Of a stretch of DNA of 42,204 bases, positions 17,875 to 27,287 are shown in pieces. Below the pieces are notes generated by a model that saw only the letters and a list, made by a program, of their open reading frames with translations, had not been told where the DNA came from and ran no database searches. Position 1 is the first letter of the stretch. Each line of letters opens with the position of its first letter. This stretch comes from Microcaldota archaeon (lineage in GTDB: Archaea; Micrarchaeota; Micrarchaeia; Micrarchaeales; CABMGC01), in contig JAJZLT010000018.1 of assembly GCA_021803245.1 (NCBI GenBank), positions 1 to 42,204 on the forward strand, in the 5' to 3' direction. Position numbers and translations under genes: made by a program.

Positions 17875-19155
17875 TTACTTACCTGCAAAAATCAAATTTA
17901 GTCTTTCAGATATAATCCGTGGATGAACCTTATATTTCTTTGTTATCTCTCCTACCATGAAATTTATTGCCTTTGGATTCTTCCTGTACTCTTCCACTAT
18001 CCTTGGATTCCTCTTTATGTATTCGCTTATTTCTTTATCTATTAATTTTATATCTATCTGCTTCGCCTCCACTTCTTCTCCGCCGTATATCTTCATCAGG
18101 GTTTCCTTGTCAGGATAGGAGCCTTTGCTCACCATATCAAGCAGCCTGGCCATGGCACGCTCGTTTATATCCATAATTCCGTACTTCTCAAGCAGTTCTA
18201 TCGAGCCTATCAACGCTTTCATCTCGTATTTTTCCTTCCATCTCTCTATCATTTCCAGTGCATCCCTGTTGAATAGCACCAGCTCGGCGAGTGTCTGCGC
18301 GTTGGCTTTGTACTTTGACGCGTATTCCTTGGCTATCCTGCTTGCAAAGACAGCCTTCTTTGCCTTTATCGATGCGGTAGAATACTCGCTAAGGTCTGGA
18401 TCGTAAATAAACCCGTATTCCTCGTCGCTCTCCTTCTCCCTGGACGGCACCGTAATCATCTTTGCCTCGTTATAGGATCTTGTCTCTGAAGGAACCTTCT
18501 GGTTGGCTGAAACTAATTTGTTCTGCCTTTCTATTTCGTATTTTGCAGCATCGATTATGTTCTTCGTTCCGGTTATGTTCTTGATCTCTACCCGCTGTTC
18601 CGCTACGGATATGTTTAGATCGGCCTTAAACTCCTTGTTTATATCGACTCCCAGATAATAGAGTATGCTTTTGAGCTCGGTCAAAAATGCCCTCAATATG
18701 GCTTCGCTTTTTATGTCGGGCTCGGTAACTATCTCCACAAGCGGAACTCCGGATCTGTTGAAATCCAGGAGCGTGTACTCCTCTTCACGTATTATTTTGG
18801 CAGGGTCTTCTTCGAGCTGTATTCTCCTTATCCCTATACTGACCCCATCTGCTTCAAGTGTTCCGGAATGCCCTACAGGAGCATCTACTTGAGTTATCTG
18901 ATACGATTTGGGCAAATCCGGATAAAAATACACCTTTCTGGAGAAGCTTATCTTTTCAGGCACCTTGCACCCAAGCGCCTTGGCTATGCTCACCCCAAGC
19001 ATCAGGGCTTTTTCATTTAACATCGGCTTTGACCCTGGAAGGCCCATGCAGATCGGGCAGATTGAAGAGTTAGGTTCCTCCGAATAAGCCTTGCAGCTGC
19101 AGAATAGCTTTGAATCGGTTGGCAATGCAACGTGAACTTCCAGCCCTATTTTCAT
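17875..19155 (-). CDS. gatB: Asp/Glu-tRNA amidotransferase subunit B
   Basis: IGLEVHVALPTDSKLFCSC, CPICMGLPGSKPMLNEKAL, DFNRSGVPLVEIVTEPDI. Confidence 0.95.
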   Translation of the reverse strand: MKIGLEVHVALPTDSKLFCSCKAYSEEPNSSICPICMGLPGSKPMLNEKALMLGVSIAKALGCKVPEKISFSRKVYFYPDLPKSYQITQVDAPVGHSGTLEADGVSIGIRRIQLEEDPAKIIREEEYTLLDFNRSGVPLVEIVTEPDIKSEAILRAFLTELKSILYYLGVDINKEFKADLNISVAEQRVEIKNITGTKNIIDAAKYEIERQNKLVSANQKVPSETRSYNEAKMITVPSREKESDEEYGFIYDPDLSEYSTASIKAKKAVFASRIAKEYASKYKANAQTLAELVLFNRDALEMIERWKEKYEMKALIGSIELLEKYGIMDINERAMARLLDMVSKGSYPDKETLMKIYGGEEVEAKQIDIKLIDKEISEYIKRNPRIVEEYRKNPKAINFMVGEITKKYKVHPRIISERLNLIFAGK

Positions 19156-19161
19156 TGTGCT

Positions 19162-20514
19162 CTACCTTATGTCCCCTATATTATACTTGAACTTATACCT
19201 GAATGAGGTTTCCCAAGATTTTACGAAATCAAGAAGCGCGTAATCATTAAAATGATCTGATATTATTTGCGCGCCAAGAGGCATGCCGTTTGGGTAAGAA
19301 TATGGAAATGAGACGTGGGGGAAGCCACATATGCTCGGAGGTATTGTTAATATATCCATCCTGTATGCTTCCACCGGCGTAAGTGAGACAGCTTTTTCTA
19401 TCTTTGGCGTTGTAATTGGCATGGTCGGCGTTAATATGAAGCCGTTCTTTAGCAGCTTGCCTATTTCGCGTATCAGGAGCGACCTGACTTTCAATGCCTT
19501 GCGGTAATATTTCTCTTTCACACTGGCACTTCTGACGAACGTTCCTAGTACAACCCTTCTTTTGGCTTCGACTCCGAACTTGGATCTTGACTCGGTAAAG
19601 AACCTGTTGTATTCTTCAGAAAAGTTCTCGTTCTTGAACCCGTACTTGTAACCGTTGTACTTTGCGAGGTTGGTGGATGCTTCGGCCATGGATATTATGT
19701 AATATGCAGGTATGGCTTTTTCTATGAATTCGAGGCTCTTCTCCTCGACCGAATAGCCCATCTCTCTTATCTTTGAGACAAGCTTGTCAAACTCCGATCT
19801 TACCTTCTCGTCCGTTGCATCCAGAAGCTGCTTTATTAGGAATATCTTCTTATTGTTTACGTTTGTGAACTTTATGCCAACGCAGGTAGAATCGTAACTG
19901 TCAGGCCCTTTTACTATGTCGAAGACAGTGCGTATGTCTTCTGAACTGCGTGCCATTATCCCTATTTTGTCTAGGGAATTGGCATAATCGACCAGCCCGT
20001 AGCGAGATATGGCGCCGTAGGTAGGCGTGAAGCCAACCACTCCGCAAAACGCAGCAGGATTGGATATTGAGCCTCCGGTAGATTCTGCAAGTGCGACATG
20101 GTATTTCAGGATAGATGTGGCTACCGCTGCACCACTGCTTGAGCCTCCGGCGACATACGCCGTGTTGAATGGATTTTTTGCCACGCACATGGTGTTTAAC
20201 CCGAAGCTTCCGAATCCGAACTCGTCCATGCTTGTTTTCCCTAGAAAAGAGAACTTGCTGCTAGAGAGCCTCTCAACGCAGGTTGCATTGAATGGAGGAA
20301 TATATCCGGAAAGTATCTCCGAGCCTGCTTTAGTCTCTACATCTCTGACGCAAAGATTATCCTTGACGCTGAATGGAAAGCCATCCTTTATTGTTTCATT
20401 TATGTTAAGAAACGCTCCCAGCTGCTTGTTGACCTCAGAGAGTCCGTTAACAAGCTTTTTATAATACCCCTCCGGCTTTTCCTTTGACTGGAACTCTTTT
20501 ATGCTGCTGCTCAT
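19162..20514 (-). CDS. gatA: Asp/Glu-tRNA amidotransferase subunit A
   Basis: Amidase signature: FSVKDNLCV, GGSSSGAAVA, STGGSISNPAAFCGVVGFTPTYGAISRYGL. Confidence 0.95.
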   Translation of the reverse strand: MSSSIKEFQSKEKPEGYYKKLVNGLSEVNKQLGAFLNINETIKDGFPFSVKDNLCVRDVETKAGSEILSGYIPPFNATCVERLSSSKFSFLGKTSMDEFGFGSFGLNTMCVAKNPFNTAYVAGGSSSGAAVATSILKYHVALAESTGGSISNPAAFCGVVGFTPTYGAISRYGLVDYANSLDKIGIMARSSEDIRTVFDIVKGPDSYDSTCVGIKFTNVNNKKIFLIKQLLDATDEKVRSEFDKLVSKIREMGYSVEEKSLEFIEKAIPAYYIISMAEASTNLAKYNGYKYGFKNENFSEEYNRFFTESRSKFGVEAKRRVVLGTFVRSASVKEKYYRKALKVRSLLIREIGKLLKNGFILTPTMPITTPKIEKAVSLTPVEAYRMDILTIPPSICGFPHVSFPYSYPNGMPLGAQIISDHFNDYALLDFVKSWETSFRYKFKYNIGDIR

Positions 20515-20783
20515 ATTTTAGGACCCACTACATAAAAACGGTATGTTTTTGTATTCTTCAATATGCCATTTGTGTTCTGGAATGCTTCTACTTTGTCCTG
20601 GCGTAGCCTTTCCGGTATCCGGATGGCATGATATGATTCGGATGTATTGCCGGTTTCAAACTCGTTCAGGGTGTTGAAGTATTTTATTATCTCTTCTATG
20701 TCATTTATTATTCTGTCCTTCTCATCGTGGTTTAGGCTTATCCTGCACACTTTAAGTAGCCTGTCAAACTCGTTGGCATCCAT
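20511..20783 (-). CDS. gatC: Asp/Glu-tRNA amidotransferase subunit C
   Basis: Small helical ORF overlapping the gatA start by 4 nt; LNHDEKDRIINDIEEIIKYFNTLNEFET resembles GatC. Confidence 0.85.
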   Translation of the reverse strand: MDANEFDRLLKVCRISLNHDEKDRIINDIEEIIKYFNTLNEFETGNTSESYHAIRIPERLRQDKVEAFQNTNGILKNTKTYRFYVVGPKI

Positions 20784-20810
20784 AAAACCATTATTCTAAG
20801 GAAAAGTTTA

Positions 20811-22121
20811 TTATGCTACTCTGCTTTTTTGGCGGTTCTCGGGCTCCGGATTTTTCTGTGATGCGCCAGTCTGGCTGCTTCCCGGCCTGCTTATCCTCTC
20901 CTTAAAGCCCCTTACTCTATAGGCAAACGCATCCAGTATTGCTCTCCTTCTTTCAGTCTCATGCAGGAATATGCCCAAGTTGGTGCTTCTCGGATCGGTT
21001 GTTGATGGATGGCTGAGATACGATTTCAGCTCTTTTGCAAGCTGTCCAGGATAATTGTTTATAAATCTTTCAAGAACTTCTTCCCGGCTCCTGCCGCCTC
21101 CGCCTACAGCGAAAGAGGCATTTTGCATGACAAAAGGGAGCGGCCCAGGCGCAGGTATTATGCCCGCTTTAAGAGCCTCCATTCCTACCGCATAAGAGCC
21201 AATCTGCCCGTGCGTCTCGTTAGTAGGGCCAGTTACGAAGACCATTGTCCCGTCTTCCATTGCTTTCTTGACTGCAGGCAGGAGCACCTGCGGAACATTG
21301 AAATCCCCGAGGCCCTGGATTACAACGACGTCTTTTCCTTTAGAGGCAGAAAGCACATCGTTTGGAGAAGTATATGATTGCACACGTATAAGCGCTACCT
21401 TGTTACTGTAGCCTGTGTCGAAGCTTAGTTTCCTTTCCTGAGAAGGCTCAGTCGGGCTTTTTTGGCTCTTTGGCTGCACTTGATTTTGCGCAGTCTCCGC
21501 ATAGTAACCTACAGAAGTTTTAACTATGCCATTATCTACTTCGGCTATCGGACCGAAATAACTCTTAATGCCGTTAAGATCTCCCGGCCTTATCTTATAT
21601 GTCCATTTTCCTTCGAAAACACTTCCATGGAAAACTACGAAAACTCCGGATTTCCCGTTGTCCCGAGCATCTATTGCAAACGTGATTGAATCGGCAAGAT
21701 TTTTGACAGCATCAGTATCATGCTCGCTTGCTATCTTCATAGAACCAGTAAGTATCACAGACCTATCCGTTTTTAACGCTACTCCGAGAAAAGAGGCCGT
21801 ATCGGCTATTGTATCGGTTCCGTGGGTCACAACTATGGCGTCATACTTCTGCAGCTCCTTGAATGTTTCTGCCCCTATCTCTTCGCGGTCTTTCTGGGAC
21901 ATGTTGGAGCTATCCTTATAGGCAATATGCTTTATGTCTATTGAAACCTTTTCAGAGCTTGTTCCTGAAGTATTCCATGCGCCTTTGACCCGCTGAACGA
22001 GGCCTTCGATGACATTGTTGTTTGGATTTATAACTATCGTGCCTGTGGCATCTTTTTCTCCGGCGATGGTGCCGCCCGTAGCTAATATTAGTATTTTATA
22101 CCTCTGCTCTTCCATCCGCAT
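20811..22121 (-). CDS. L-asparaginase / GatD-related asparaginase-fold protein
   Basis: ILATGGTIAG, VVTHGTDTIADTASFLG, SVILTGSMKIASEHDTDAVKNLADSI, GPTNETHGQIGSYAVG. Confidence 0.9.
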   Translation of the reverse strand: MRMEEQRYKILILATGGTIAGEKDATGTIVINPNNNVIEGLVQRVKGAWNTSGTSSEKVSIDIKHIAYKDSSNMSQKDREEIGAETFKELQKYDAIVVTHGTDTIADTASFLGVALKTDRSVILTGSMKIASEHDTDAVKNLADSITFAIDARDNGKSGVFVVFHGSVFEGKWTYKIRPGDLNGIKSYFGPIAEVDNGIVKTSVGYYAETAQNQVQPKSQKSPTEPSQERKLSFDTGYSNKVALIRVQSYTSPNDVLSASKGKDVVVIQGLGDFNVPQVLLPAVKKAMEDGTMVFVTGPTNETHGQIGSYAVGMEALKAGIIPAPGPLPFVMQNASFAVGGGGRSREEVLERFINNYPGQLAKELKSYLSHPSTTDPRSTNLGIFLHETERRRAILDAFAYRVRGFKERISRPGSSQTGASQKNPEPENRQKSRVA

Positions 22122-22155
22122 CCGCCTTGTTCTTGATTTTAGGCTAACTTAATGA

Positions 22156-22183
22156 AACTGTTGATTGCTAACTGTTGATTGCT
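22156..22183. repeat. Perfect tandem duplication of AACTGTTGATTGCT (2 x 14 nt)
   Basis: Direct reading of ...AACTGTTGATTGCT AACTGTTGATTGCT... upstream of the asparaginase start. Confidence 0.95.
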
Positions 22184-22263
22184 TAATATATTTACAACTT
22201 CGGTTTTATAATACTATTGTGCGCCTAAACTTTATTATTAATCTTAAAAAAGAAGAAGAAGTA

Positions 22264-22299
22264 GCCCTTTAAGAGAGCAAAGATGCCCTCTCCAAGGGC
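22264..22299. other. Inverted repeat / stem-loop candidate in the divergent intergenic region
   Basis: GCCCTT...AAGGGC outer arms plus GAGAG...CTCTC inner arms, separated by a small internal loop. Confidence 0.6.
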
Positions 22300-22471
22300 T
22301 TCCCCACCTGTCCGTCCACCCAAAATCCCATGTCCTTTCCTATGCAATCAGATGCCCCAAAAGCATCACTATTATTATGGCGAAGGTTGTATATATATCT
22401 TGCCTGCAAAAGAATGAAATAAATGCAAGATAAATACAAATGGCTATATATTTATTGGAGAATATACAATT

Positions 22472-22903
22472 ATGGACGAATTTGATGAAGAGCTCATATA
22501 TAGCATAGATGATGGCGTAATAAAGTACACAAACCTCGCGAAGAAGCTTAATGCTCCCCTCTCAACAGTGCACTTTAGGATAAAGAAGCTTGAGAATGAA
22601 AAAGTAATTAAATTTTATAAGGGAGAGATAGACTGGAAAAAGGCGGGATTCGGCGTTACCGCGTATGTGCTCATAAGCGTGGACATCAACCTCTTAAAGA
22701 GTATGAATCGTACGCAGGATATGCTGCTTGAAGAGCTGCTTAAGATACCTTATGTAAAGGAAGGCCATATCACTACCAGCGAGGCAGATCTGGTAATCAA
22801 AGTGATTGCAAGGGATACTTCCCATTTCAAAGAACTGCTGCTTAACAAGATCGATTTGCTGGAAGGCATCGTTAACACCAAGACAATGATTGTCCTGGGC
22901 TGA
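22472..22903 (+). CDS. AsnC/Lrp-family transcriptional regulator
   Basis: N-terminal wHTH (YTNLAKKLNAPLSTVHFRIKKLENEKVIKFY) followed by RAM-like ligand-binding domain. Confidence 0.88.
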   Translation: MDEFDEELIYSIDDGVIKYTNLAKKLNAPLSTVHFRIKKLENEKVIKFYKGEIDWKKAGFGVTAYVLISVDINLLKSMNRTQDMLLEELLKIPYVKEGHITTSEADLVIKVIARDTSHFKELLLNKIDLLEGIVNTKTMIVLG

Positions 22904-22913
22904 GCATGTAAAT

Positions 22914-23492
22914 ATGGATTATCTGGAGCAACTGAAAAAATACAACAACCTGTACCTTACCATAATAATGAGGTATAAGGAGTACATAGAAGAGAATGAA
23001 AATGTTTACATGGCGGAACTTCCGCGCCTGATAACCCCGGAAGACAGCCCGATTGTGGCTGCGGTTGAAGGCATAAAGAGCAACTTCAATCCTTATTCAT
23101 TTGAAGCGAACATTGAAGCTGCGGAGAAGGAGGCGTATTCGTACGTGGTAAAAAATATCTGCAGCTTAGAGATGCCGATACAGTTCTGGCAACTGCCCCG
23201 GGATGCGATCATGAATGGGGCAGGAGATGCATTCGACAGGGCATGCGTACTATGCAGCATGCTTGTTTGTCTGGGAGACTTGTCTTCCAGGATACTTGTC
23301 ATGGCAAACGAATCGGAGAGGAAAGTGATTGTGTACTCTGAGGCAAATTCCAGAATAACTGCATTTGACTTTGACCACGGAATAAAAACCTTCAAGGCAT
23401 TTGAGGAGATGAAGGATTATTTCGCACTCAAGAGTAGCAATGAACCGAGCATATATGAATTTAATGACAAACTCTTCAGGAATATCGAATAG
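22914..23492 (+). CDS. Transglutaminase-like fold protein, probably catalytically degenerate
   Basis: GDAFDRACVLCSMLVCLGDLSSRILV resembles the TG core GDCDDKALLLASLLRALG, with Ala at the usual Cys position; start chosen at MDYLEQ. Confidence 0.5.
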   Translation: MDYLEQLKKYNNLYLTIIMRYKEYIEENENVYMAELPRLITPEDSPIVAAVEGIKSNFNPYSFEANIEAAEKEAYSYVVKNICSLEMPIQFWQLPRDAIMNGAGDAFDRACVLCSMLVCLGDLSSRILVMANESERKVIVYSEANSRITAFDFDHGIKTFKAFEEMKDYFALKSSNEPSIYEFNDKLFRNIE

Positions 23493-23496
23493 GCTT

Positions 23497-23613
23497 TTAC
23501 CTTCTTGTCGCCTTTAGCCTTCTTCTATGCGCCTTCTTGAGCTTTGAAGCCTTAGCGACCTTGCGGTACTTCTTTCCAATCCTCCTTGTTTTCTTTGAGA
23601 CGGTTTTTTGCAT
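23497..23613 (-). CDS. 38-aa highly basic protein (ribosomal-protein-like micro-ORF)
   Basis: Manual translation: MQKTVSKKTRRIGKKYRKVAKASKLKKAHRRRLKATRR*; 6 nt downstream of the FEN-1 ORF on the same strand; below the ORF-track length cut-off. Confidence 0.7.
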   Translation of the reverse strand: MQKTVSKKTRRIGKKYRKVAKASKLKKAHRRRLKATRR

Positions 23614-23619
23614 AGTATT

Positions 23620-24681
23620 TCACTTTATCCATTTATCTATCCTCATCTGTGAAGATGAGCCTTTAAGCGCTATTAGTTTGTCCGTAAATTTTTTAATCCT
23701 TTCTGGAGAGAACCCGTGTTCATCGCACATGAACCGGATTATTTTTGACTCGCTGGGCTTCGCACTATTCATCAGCGCATCGCATTCTTCTTTATTTATT
23801 TCTTTTATCTCGGGATTTTCAAAAAGCTCCAATACCTCCTTCGGATTCACATCAAGCTGCTTGCCGTACTTTGATTCCACATATTTTGTAATCTCCTCTA
23901 TCGAGCCGTTGCCCTTGACTATTTTGAGAGCGGTCATTGGGCCCACACCATCTATTCCCTCATTGAAATCTGTCCCTATAAGCATGCCTATCAGGATAAG
24001 CTGCCGCCTGCTTATCCCATATCTCTCGAGTAGCCTGGACAGGAGTATCCGCTCGGTACTGATGTCCACATATACATTCTTTTTTGGCAATTTTCTCTTG
24101 CCGGATATGGTCAGGTTCCTTATCACCACTTCTGCTCCGAATAGGAATGAATCGTAGTCTTGGCTTGCGGAAGCATATGCGACTCCCGACTGGGTCATGT
24201 ATGCGCCTTCTGCCTCTCCCTCGCCAGTGGCCTGCATCCACGGTATGCCCATATATCCTAGCAGTTCCTTTGAATCGTCCACTATCTCTTTTGTTATGCG
24301 GGTTGATGCCATGGCATAAGCATGCGCTTCCTCGGTCATGCCTTCTTTTACGGCTTTCTTCCATTCCTCCATCGCAAGCTGCCTCCTGGCTATGCGGGCT
24401 TCTATGGTCTTCCTCTTAAGTGCAGGGGGCATGCCGTCAAAAACGAAGATAGGCTTTGCACCGTATTCAAGCAAGCTTATTGTCCTGTAGAAAAGGCCGG
24501 AGAGGTGGCTGGTCACGCGGTTCTTCGAATCAGTAAGGGGCATGCCGTTAGGCTGCCGTATGATTGAAAGGAATTGGTAGATGGTATTGTAAGCATCTAT
24601 AGCTATTACTTTTCCTCTTAGTTCATCAAGGGATATTCTCTCCTTTACATCGCTGACCAGTTTGCTTATATCTACTGCCAA
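23620..24681 (-). CDS. fen: Flap endonuclease FEN-1
   Basis: AIDAYNTIYQFLSIIRQPNGMPLTDSKNRVTSHLSGLFYRT, PIFVFDGMPPALK, GEGEAEGAYM, SQDYDSFLFGA, IGTDFNEGIDGVGPMTALKIVK. Confidence 0.96.
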   Translation of the reverse strand: MAVDISKLVSDVKERISLDELRGKVIAIDAYNTIYQFLSIIRQPNGMPLTDSKNRVTSHLSGLFYRTISLLEYGAKPIFVFDGMPPALKRKTIEARIARRQLAMEEWKKAVKEGMTEEAHAYAMASTRITKEIVDDSKELLGYMGIPWMQATGEGEAEGAYMTQSGVAYASASQDYDSFLFGAEVVIRNLTISGKRKLPKKNVYVDISTERILLSRLLERYGISRRQLILIGMLIGTDFNEGIDGVGPMTALKIVKGNGSIEEITKYVESKYGKQLDVNPKEVLELFENPEIKEINKEECDALMNSAKPSESKIIRFMCDEHGFSPERIKKFTDKLIALKGSSSQMRIDKWIK

Positions 24682-24691
24682 TGCTTAGCAC

Positions 24692-25150
24692 CTACTGTTT
24701 CTTTTCTTTCTTTATTGCCGCTTCTCCCAGAGTTACTGGTTCGCTGTGGCCTATTTTTACATTGGATACTGTTGTTGCCTTTGCGGTAAGTTTTATTCCC
24801 AGTTCTTTCTCCAGTTTTTTGGTGAGTTTTGCATCAGGGAGCATCTTGCCCTTTTCAACCCTGAATAATGTGCTCTCCTTTTCGTTTATTATCTCGCCGA
24901 GCACCTTGAGGGGCATATTCATTGACTCTCTCGCCTTCCTTATTATATTGCCGTAGTCTGAAACGATCTCATCTTCCTCGGTCTCGCTGCCTGATTGCAC
25001 AGATTTCTTTCTTGCCGGCTTCTCATCCCCTATTGTGTCTACCACGTACTTGCCAGTGGCGCATCTCTCGCACACTGCAATATGCGCCCCTTCAAGCTCT
25101 ATTATATTCAGCACAGACGTCTGTTTACCGCATATTTCACACTCGTACAT
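24692..25150 (-). CDS. MBF1-like factor (zinc-ribbon plus HTH)
   Basis: MYECEICGKQ...CERCATGK zinc-ribbon and DYGNIIRKARESMNMPLKVLGEIINEKESTLFRVEKGKMLPD HTH; start set to the internal ATG at 25150. Confidence 0.9.
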   Translation of the reverse strand: MYECEICGKQTSVLNIIELEGAHIAVCERCATGKYVVDTIGDEKPARKKSVQSGSETEEDEIVSDYGNIIRKARESMNMPLKVLGEIINEKESTLFRVEKGKMLPDAKLTKKLEKELGIKLTAKATTVSNVKIGHSEPVTLGEAAIKKEKKQ

Positions 25151-25234
25151 AAAAACCATCCCTTTTGGCAATCCCAATATAAAGGAGTGCAAGCGAGTAT
25201 AAATAGTTTTGCTGGGGAAATACTTAGTGAGGCT

Positions 25235-26773
25235 ATGAATAACGTTAGAGATAAAAATGCGAAGAAGAGAGCACAGAAAAATACGCCTGCCGTAAAACCC
25301 AGAGAGGATCTGCGGCTGCCGGTGACCGGCTTATTCATAGTTGCATCTATCTTTGCACTGTATTATCTTTGGTTTAGCTCCTGGCCTAAACTGCTGAGCA
25401 TAGCTCTTGCTCTGGTGATTTTCATTGTGACAGGGACCATCATTGCAAATGCAAACGGTTTTGGGGTACTGGGACCTGGTCTTTACATGCCAGGCACCAA
25501 GCGCGGTCTGAGATTCATAGATTCGATATCAAGGAAAAATAATGCTGCATGGAAATTCATGGTAGACTGGGGCCTGGTGCTGAGCTTTGGATTGCTCTCT
25601 TACTTTATGTTCAGGAAGTACATGAGCAAGAAAACGCTTGCTTTTGGCCTGATCTCGATATTGCTAATGGAGCTATTTATGCTCCCCTACCTGAATCTAG
25701 TATTATACACTTTGCTTAGTGTGCCGCAGCTTTCCGTGGTTAATACTGCAGCATCCTCATACGTGCCTAGTTCAATAGCGGAGTATGTAGGGATAATCTT
25801 CACTGCCATCACTTTTATAGGAGGTTTTGCATTTTTCCTTCTAGCCGAATTGGCTTATATCGGAGCCGTAGTGCTGTTCGGCGTACTTTCCTTCACAGCC
25901 GGAGTGGCAACAGGCGCAGCAGCCAGCGTCTCCAGCCTGCCGGGCCCTGCGGGAATTCCGGTTATCTTGCTGCCAATACTTGATCCTGCGATAGCCTTGC
26001 CTATGCTATGCGCCTTGATAGTGCTGCTCACTGTTCACGAATTTTCGCACGGAGTCTTGGCAAGGCAGAGCAAGGTAAAGCTTAAGCGCATCGGGCTTAT
26101 AGTCTTCGGGCTCCTGCCACTGGGCGGATTCGTTGAACCGGATGAAAAGCAGGTGAGCAGGCTGAAAGCTGAAGATCAGGACAGGATCTCGCTTGCAGGG
26201 ATAGCCTCTAATTATGTGATGGCAGTAGTGTTTTTTGCACTCATGTTCCTTATGCTCCAGTTTGTCCTTCCGCTGTACTTCCAGGAGGGTGTTATTGTAA
26301 CAGGCACAGTATCAAATTCTTCTGCTGCACGAAATAATGTGGCGATAGGCTCTATTATATACCAATGGAATGGGCATAATGTGAATGCCTCAAATGTTTA
26401 TAAAGTAGCAGAGGTGGCAGACAAACCAGACTCGCACATCTCGCTGAATACGAGCAATGGCATTTATAGCCTTAGCACAAACAGTACCGGGAAGATAGGA
26501 GTCTATCTTGGCGGAACCTCAACGCCAGTTCCGATAAACAGGAACCTGGGTTCGTCGGTCCTCTGGTTTCTCTATGAATTCTTCAGTTTCGCTTTCTTCC
26601 TGAACTTTTACGTCGCGATATTCAACTTGCTCCCCCTGCCGGTTCTTGACGGAGGCAGGGTATTCAGCCTCAGGCTTGGTGCCAGGGGTACGAGAATTGT
26701 CATGTACATAATTGCAGCTATAATCATACTGCTGCTGGTTCCGTGGATCTGGATACTGGCGCGGTATCTCTAA
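25235..26773 (+). CDS. Site-2 protease-like membrane metalloprotease (M50) with PDZ-like region
   Basis: VHEFSHGVLARQ (HExxH) and NLLPLPVLDGGRVF motifs; multiple TM segments; start chosen at MNNVRDKN. Confidence 0.92.
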   Translation: MNNVRDKNAKKRAQKNTPAVKPREDLRLPVTGLFIVASIFALYYLWFSSWPKLLSIALALVIFIVTGTIIANANGFGVLGPGLYMPGTKRGLRFIDSISRKNNAAWKFMVDWGLVLSFGLLSYFMFRKYMSKKTLAFGLISILLMELFMLPYLNLVLYTLLSVPQLSVVNTAASSYVPSSIAEYVGIIFTAITFIGGFAFFLLAELAYIGAVVLFGVLSFTAGVATGAAASVSSLPGPAGIPVILLPILDPAIALPMLCALIVLLTVHEFSHGVLARQSKVKLKRIGLIVFGLLPLGGFVEPDEKQVSRLKAEDQDRISLAGIASNYVMAVVFFALMFLMLQFVLPLYFQEGVIVTGTVSNSSAARNNVAIGSIIYQWNGHNVNASNVYKVAEVADKPDSHISLNTSNGIYSLSTNSTGKIGVYLGGTSTPVPINRNLGSSVLWFLYEFFSFAFFLNFYVAIFNLLPLPVLDGGRVFSLRLGARGTRIVMYIIAAIIILLLVPWIWILARYL

Positions 26774-26775
26774 GC

Positions 26776-27279
26776 TTACCATGGCACCGACTTTATGTTG
26801 GCTCTATGGGCAAGAATATTTGTAAGCCTGTGCAATATTCCGGTAAGCAGGAGTATGAATAATATTCCATACCATTCCGGATAATAGCCTGCAGGAAGCG
26901 CCACGGCCAATGCAACAAATAGGAAGAAGTACTGATCGAAGAAAGCGAGATTGTGACCCTCCTTCATCCCCATCTGCCTTTTTATGAAGCTTCCCAGAAG
27001 ATCCCCTATCGCGGTTCCTGCAGTAAGGAGCACCCCTACAAGAAGAAGCTTTGGAATAAAGGCCGATTCTATACTTGCTATAATAATGCCTGCTGCAAGG
27101 CATGAAAAGGTTCCCCTTAATGTCTTGTGGTCGCCAAAGATCCTCTTCCCTCTGAACTGCCTGCCAAGATCCGCCGGCTTTCCTCCTCCGAAGATTACCG
27201 GAGCTCCATTTGCAACATAGGCAGGCAGGATGTAGATTATAGGGTAGATTATGAGCATGTAAATTAGGCTAGGCGACAT
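26776..27279 (-). CDS. carS: CDP-archaeol synthase
   Basis: YILPAYVANGAPVIFGGGKPADLGRQFRGKRIFGDHKTLRGTF, GDLLGSFIKRQMGMKEGHN signature. Confidence 0.94.
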   Translation of the reverse strand: MSPSLIYMLIIYPIIYILPAYVANGAPVIFGGGKPADLGRQFRGKRIFGDHKTLRGTFSCLAAGIIIASIESAFIPKLLLVGVLLTAGTAIGDLLGSFIKRQMGMKEGHNLAFFDQYFFLFVALAVALPAGYYPEWYGILFILLLTGILHRLTNILAHRANIKSVPW

Positions 27280-27287
27280 CCAATACC

